52,550 bases of DNA from Gammaproteobacteria bacterium (GTDB lineage Bacteria > Pseudomonadota > Gammaproteobacteria > Tenderiales > Tenderiaceae): positions 1-52,550 of the forward strand of contig JAJRUN010000082.1 of the NCBI GenBank assembly GCA_024277755.1, given 5' to 3'. The notes beneath the pieces are model-generated. The model saw nothing but the letters and a program-made list of their open reading frames with translations, was not told where the DNA came from and did no database searches. Position 1 is the stretch's first letter; each line of letters opens with the position of its first letter. The translations under genes were made by a program, and so were the position numbers. This document shows, one piece after another, positions 51,918 through 52,550 of the stretch.

Positions 51918-51949
51918 GGAAAGTCAGATGAGCTTTTACACCCCCTTTA

Positions 51950-52550
51950 TGGTGACGTGGTCAACCTTTTTTTGACAACCTAGTTAAGCCGCTTTTTTCA
52001 TTTCCAATAATTTTTGTTCATAGTCGCAGGGGCTCATGTAATCCAAATAGGAATGAAGTCTCTGAGTGTTATAGAACATAGTGATGTATCCCAGTATGTC
52101 CTGCTGCGCTTCATGGCGAGTCTGGTAGTGTTGCCATTGCACCTGTTCCTGCTTCAGGCTGCCAAAAAAGCTCTCAACGACCGCGTTATCCCAACAATCG
52201 CCCTCGCCTAAAGCGCCTACTGTCGGTGCGGCTCATGCTGCCTTTAAACCCATGAGCCTTGAGCAACCGCCGGAAGGCTTTGCTGGCATACTGCGAACCC
52301 CGATCCGAATGATGAATCAAACCGGCCTGGGGCCTGCGTCGCCAGATGGCCATTTTCAGTGCATCACAAACCAGCCTGGCCTTCATTCGCGAACTCATGC
52401 TCCAGCCAACGACTTGACGTGAACACAGGTCGATCACCACGGCCAGGTAAACCAGCCTTCTTGTGTCCAGATGTACGTCACATCAGAGGCATAGACCCGG
52501 TCGGTTTGTGCCACATCAAACTGACGTTCCAGCAGGTTGTCAAACACAGG
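51950..52550 (-). mobile_element. IS3-family insertion sequence remnant, cut by window edge
   Basis: The right end of the window is an IS3-type element oriented on the minus strand. Its transposase occupies 51984 to the edge, and its outer end lies around 51950-51980, where GTCAA and TTGAC (51959-51976) make a short inverted repeat. The other end and any target duplication are outside the window, so exact borders cannot be set. Confidence 0.75.
51984..52550 (-). pseudogene. IS3-family transposase OrfB, frameshifted twice and cut by window edge
   Basis: Three reading frames join into one DDE integrase-core domain. The part at the edge reads [20 protein letters not shown] (first catalytic Asp), then a one-base loss near 52449-52455 shifts the frame; [15 protein letters not shown] and [11 protein letters not shown] (second Asp) follow; then a net gain of 22 bases near 52204-52228 shifts it again; the end reads [20 protein letters not shown] (catalytic Glu) and HSYLDYMSPCDYEQKL, ending TAA at 51984. 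With two frameshifts it cannot make active transposase. Confidence 0.88.

Overview
The window looks like a chromosomal segment of a Gram-negative bacterium, most likely a gammaproteobacterium. It encodes a TonB2-type energising system with a TtpC-like ExbB, an outer-membrane TonB receptor, glcDEF glycolate oxidase, nasA/nirBD, a PEP-CTERM surface protein and several lipoproteins. Glycolate oxidase next to a glyoxylate aminotransferase fits an organism that runs the C2 (photorespiratory-type) salvage route, possibly an autotroph, but no carbon-fixation gene is visible. No rRNA, tRNA or CRISPR array was seen.

Region 1 (1-9470, minus strand) is one tightly packed operon: DUF3450 protein, TtpC-like ExbB, ExbB, ExbD, TonB, TPR protein, a large TonB-dependent receptor, a PhoX-like (DUF839) secreted protein, and the start of pstS, which runs off the left edge. 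Upstream lie four tandem 11-bp units resembling PhoB half-sites, six bases before a TAATAT -10. The whole set therefore reads as a phosphate-starvation operon that couples outer-membrane import, periplasmic processing and high-affinity phosphate capture.

Region 2 (9650-15860) holds a small conserved-looking protein, an M48 metalloprotease lipoprotein, and glcD-glcE-glcF-aminotransferase closed by a clear terminator. Region 3 (15860-19780) is an accessory patch: parD with a frameshifted parE, hipBA with a strong inverted-repeat operator, a remnant of an outer-membrane barrel, and arsM/arsR with an apparently leaderless arsR.

Region 4 (19900-30700) has glgP interrupted by an in-frame amber codon, then the MoxR-DUF58-DUF4381-BatA-BatB/TPR-BatD operon, in which the BatB/TPR gene also carries an in-frame amber codon. 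A secreted protein of unknown function and a cytochrome c lipoprotein follow. TAG is used as the normal stop of several genes here, so these are nonsense mutations or sequence errors rather than a recoded genetic code.

Region 5 (30900-42400, minus strand) has a membrane diguanylate cyclase, NnrS, and a four-gene signalling operon: a soluble Hpt/multi-receiver hybrid kinase, an HD-GYP response regulator, a PhnD-like binding protein without any ABC partner, and a membrane hybrid kinase with a G10 tract inside its first receiver domain. Region 6 (42700-49850) is nitrogen assimilation: nasA, nirD and nirB, divergent from an HPP-CBS membrane protein that may move nitrite. Region 7 (49900-52550) has a PEP-CTERM protein behind a sigma-54 type promoter, an unknown secreted protein, an overlooked 47-residue membrane protein, and a decayed IS3-family transposase running off the right edge.
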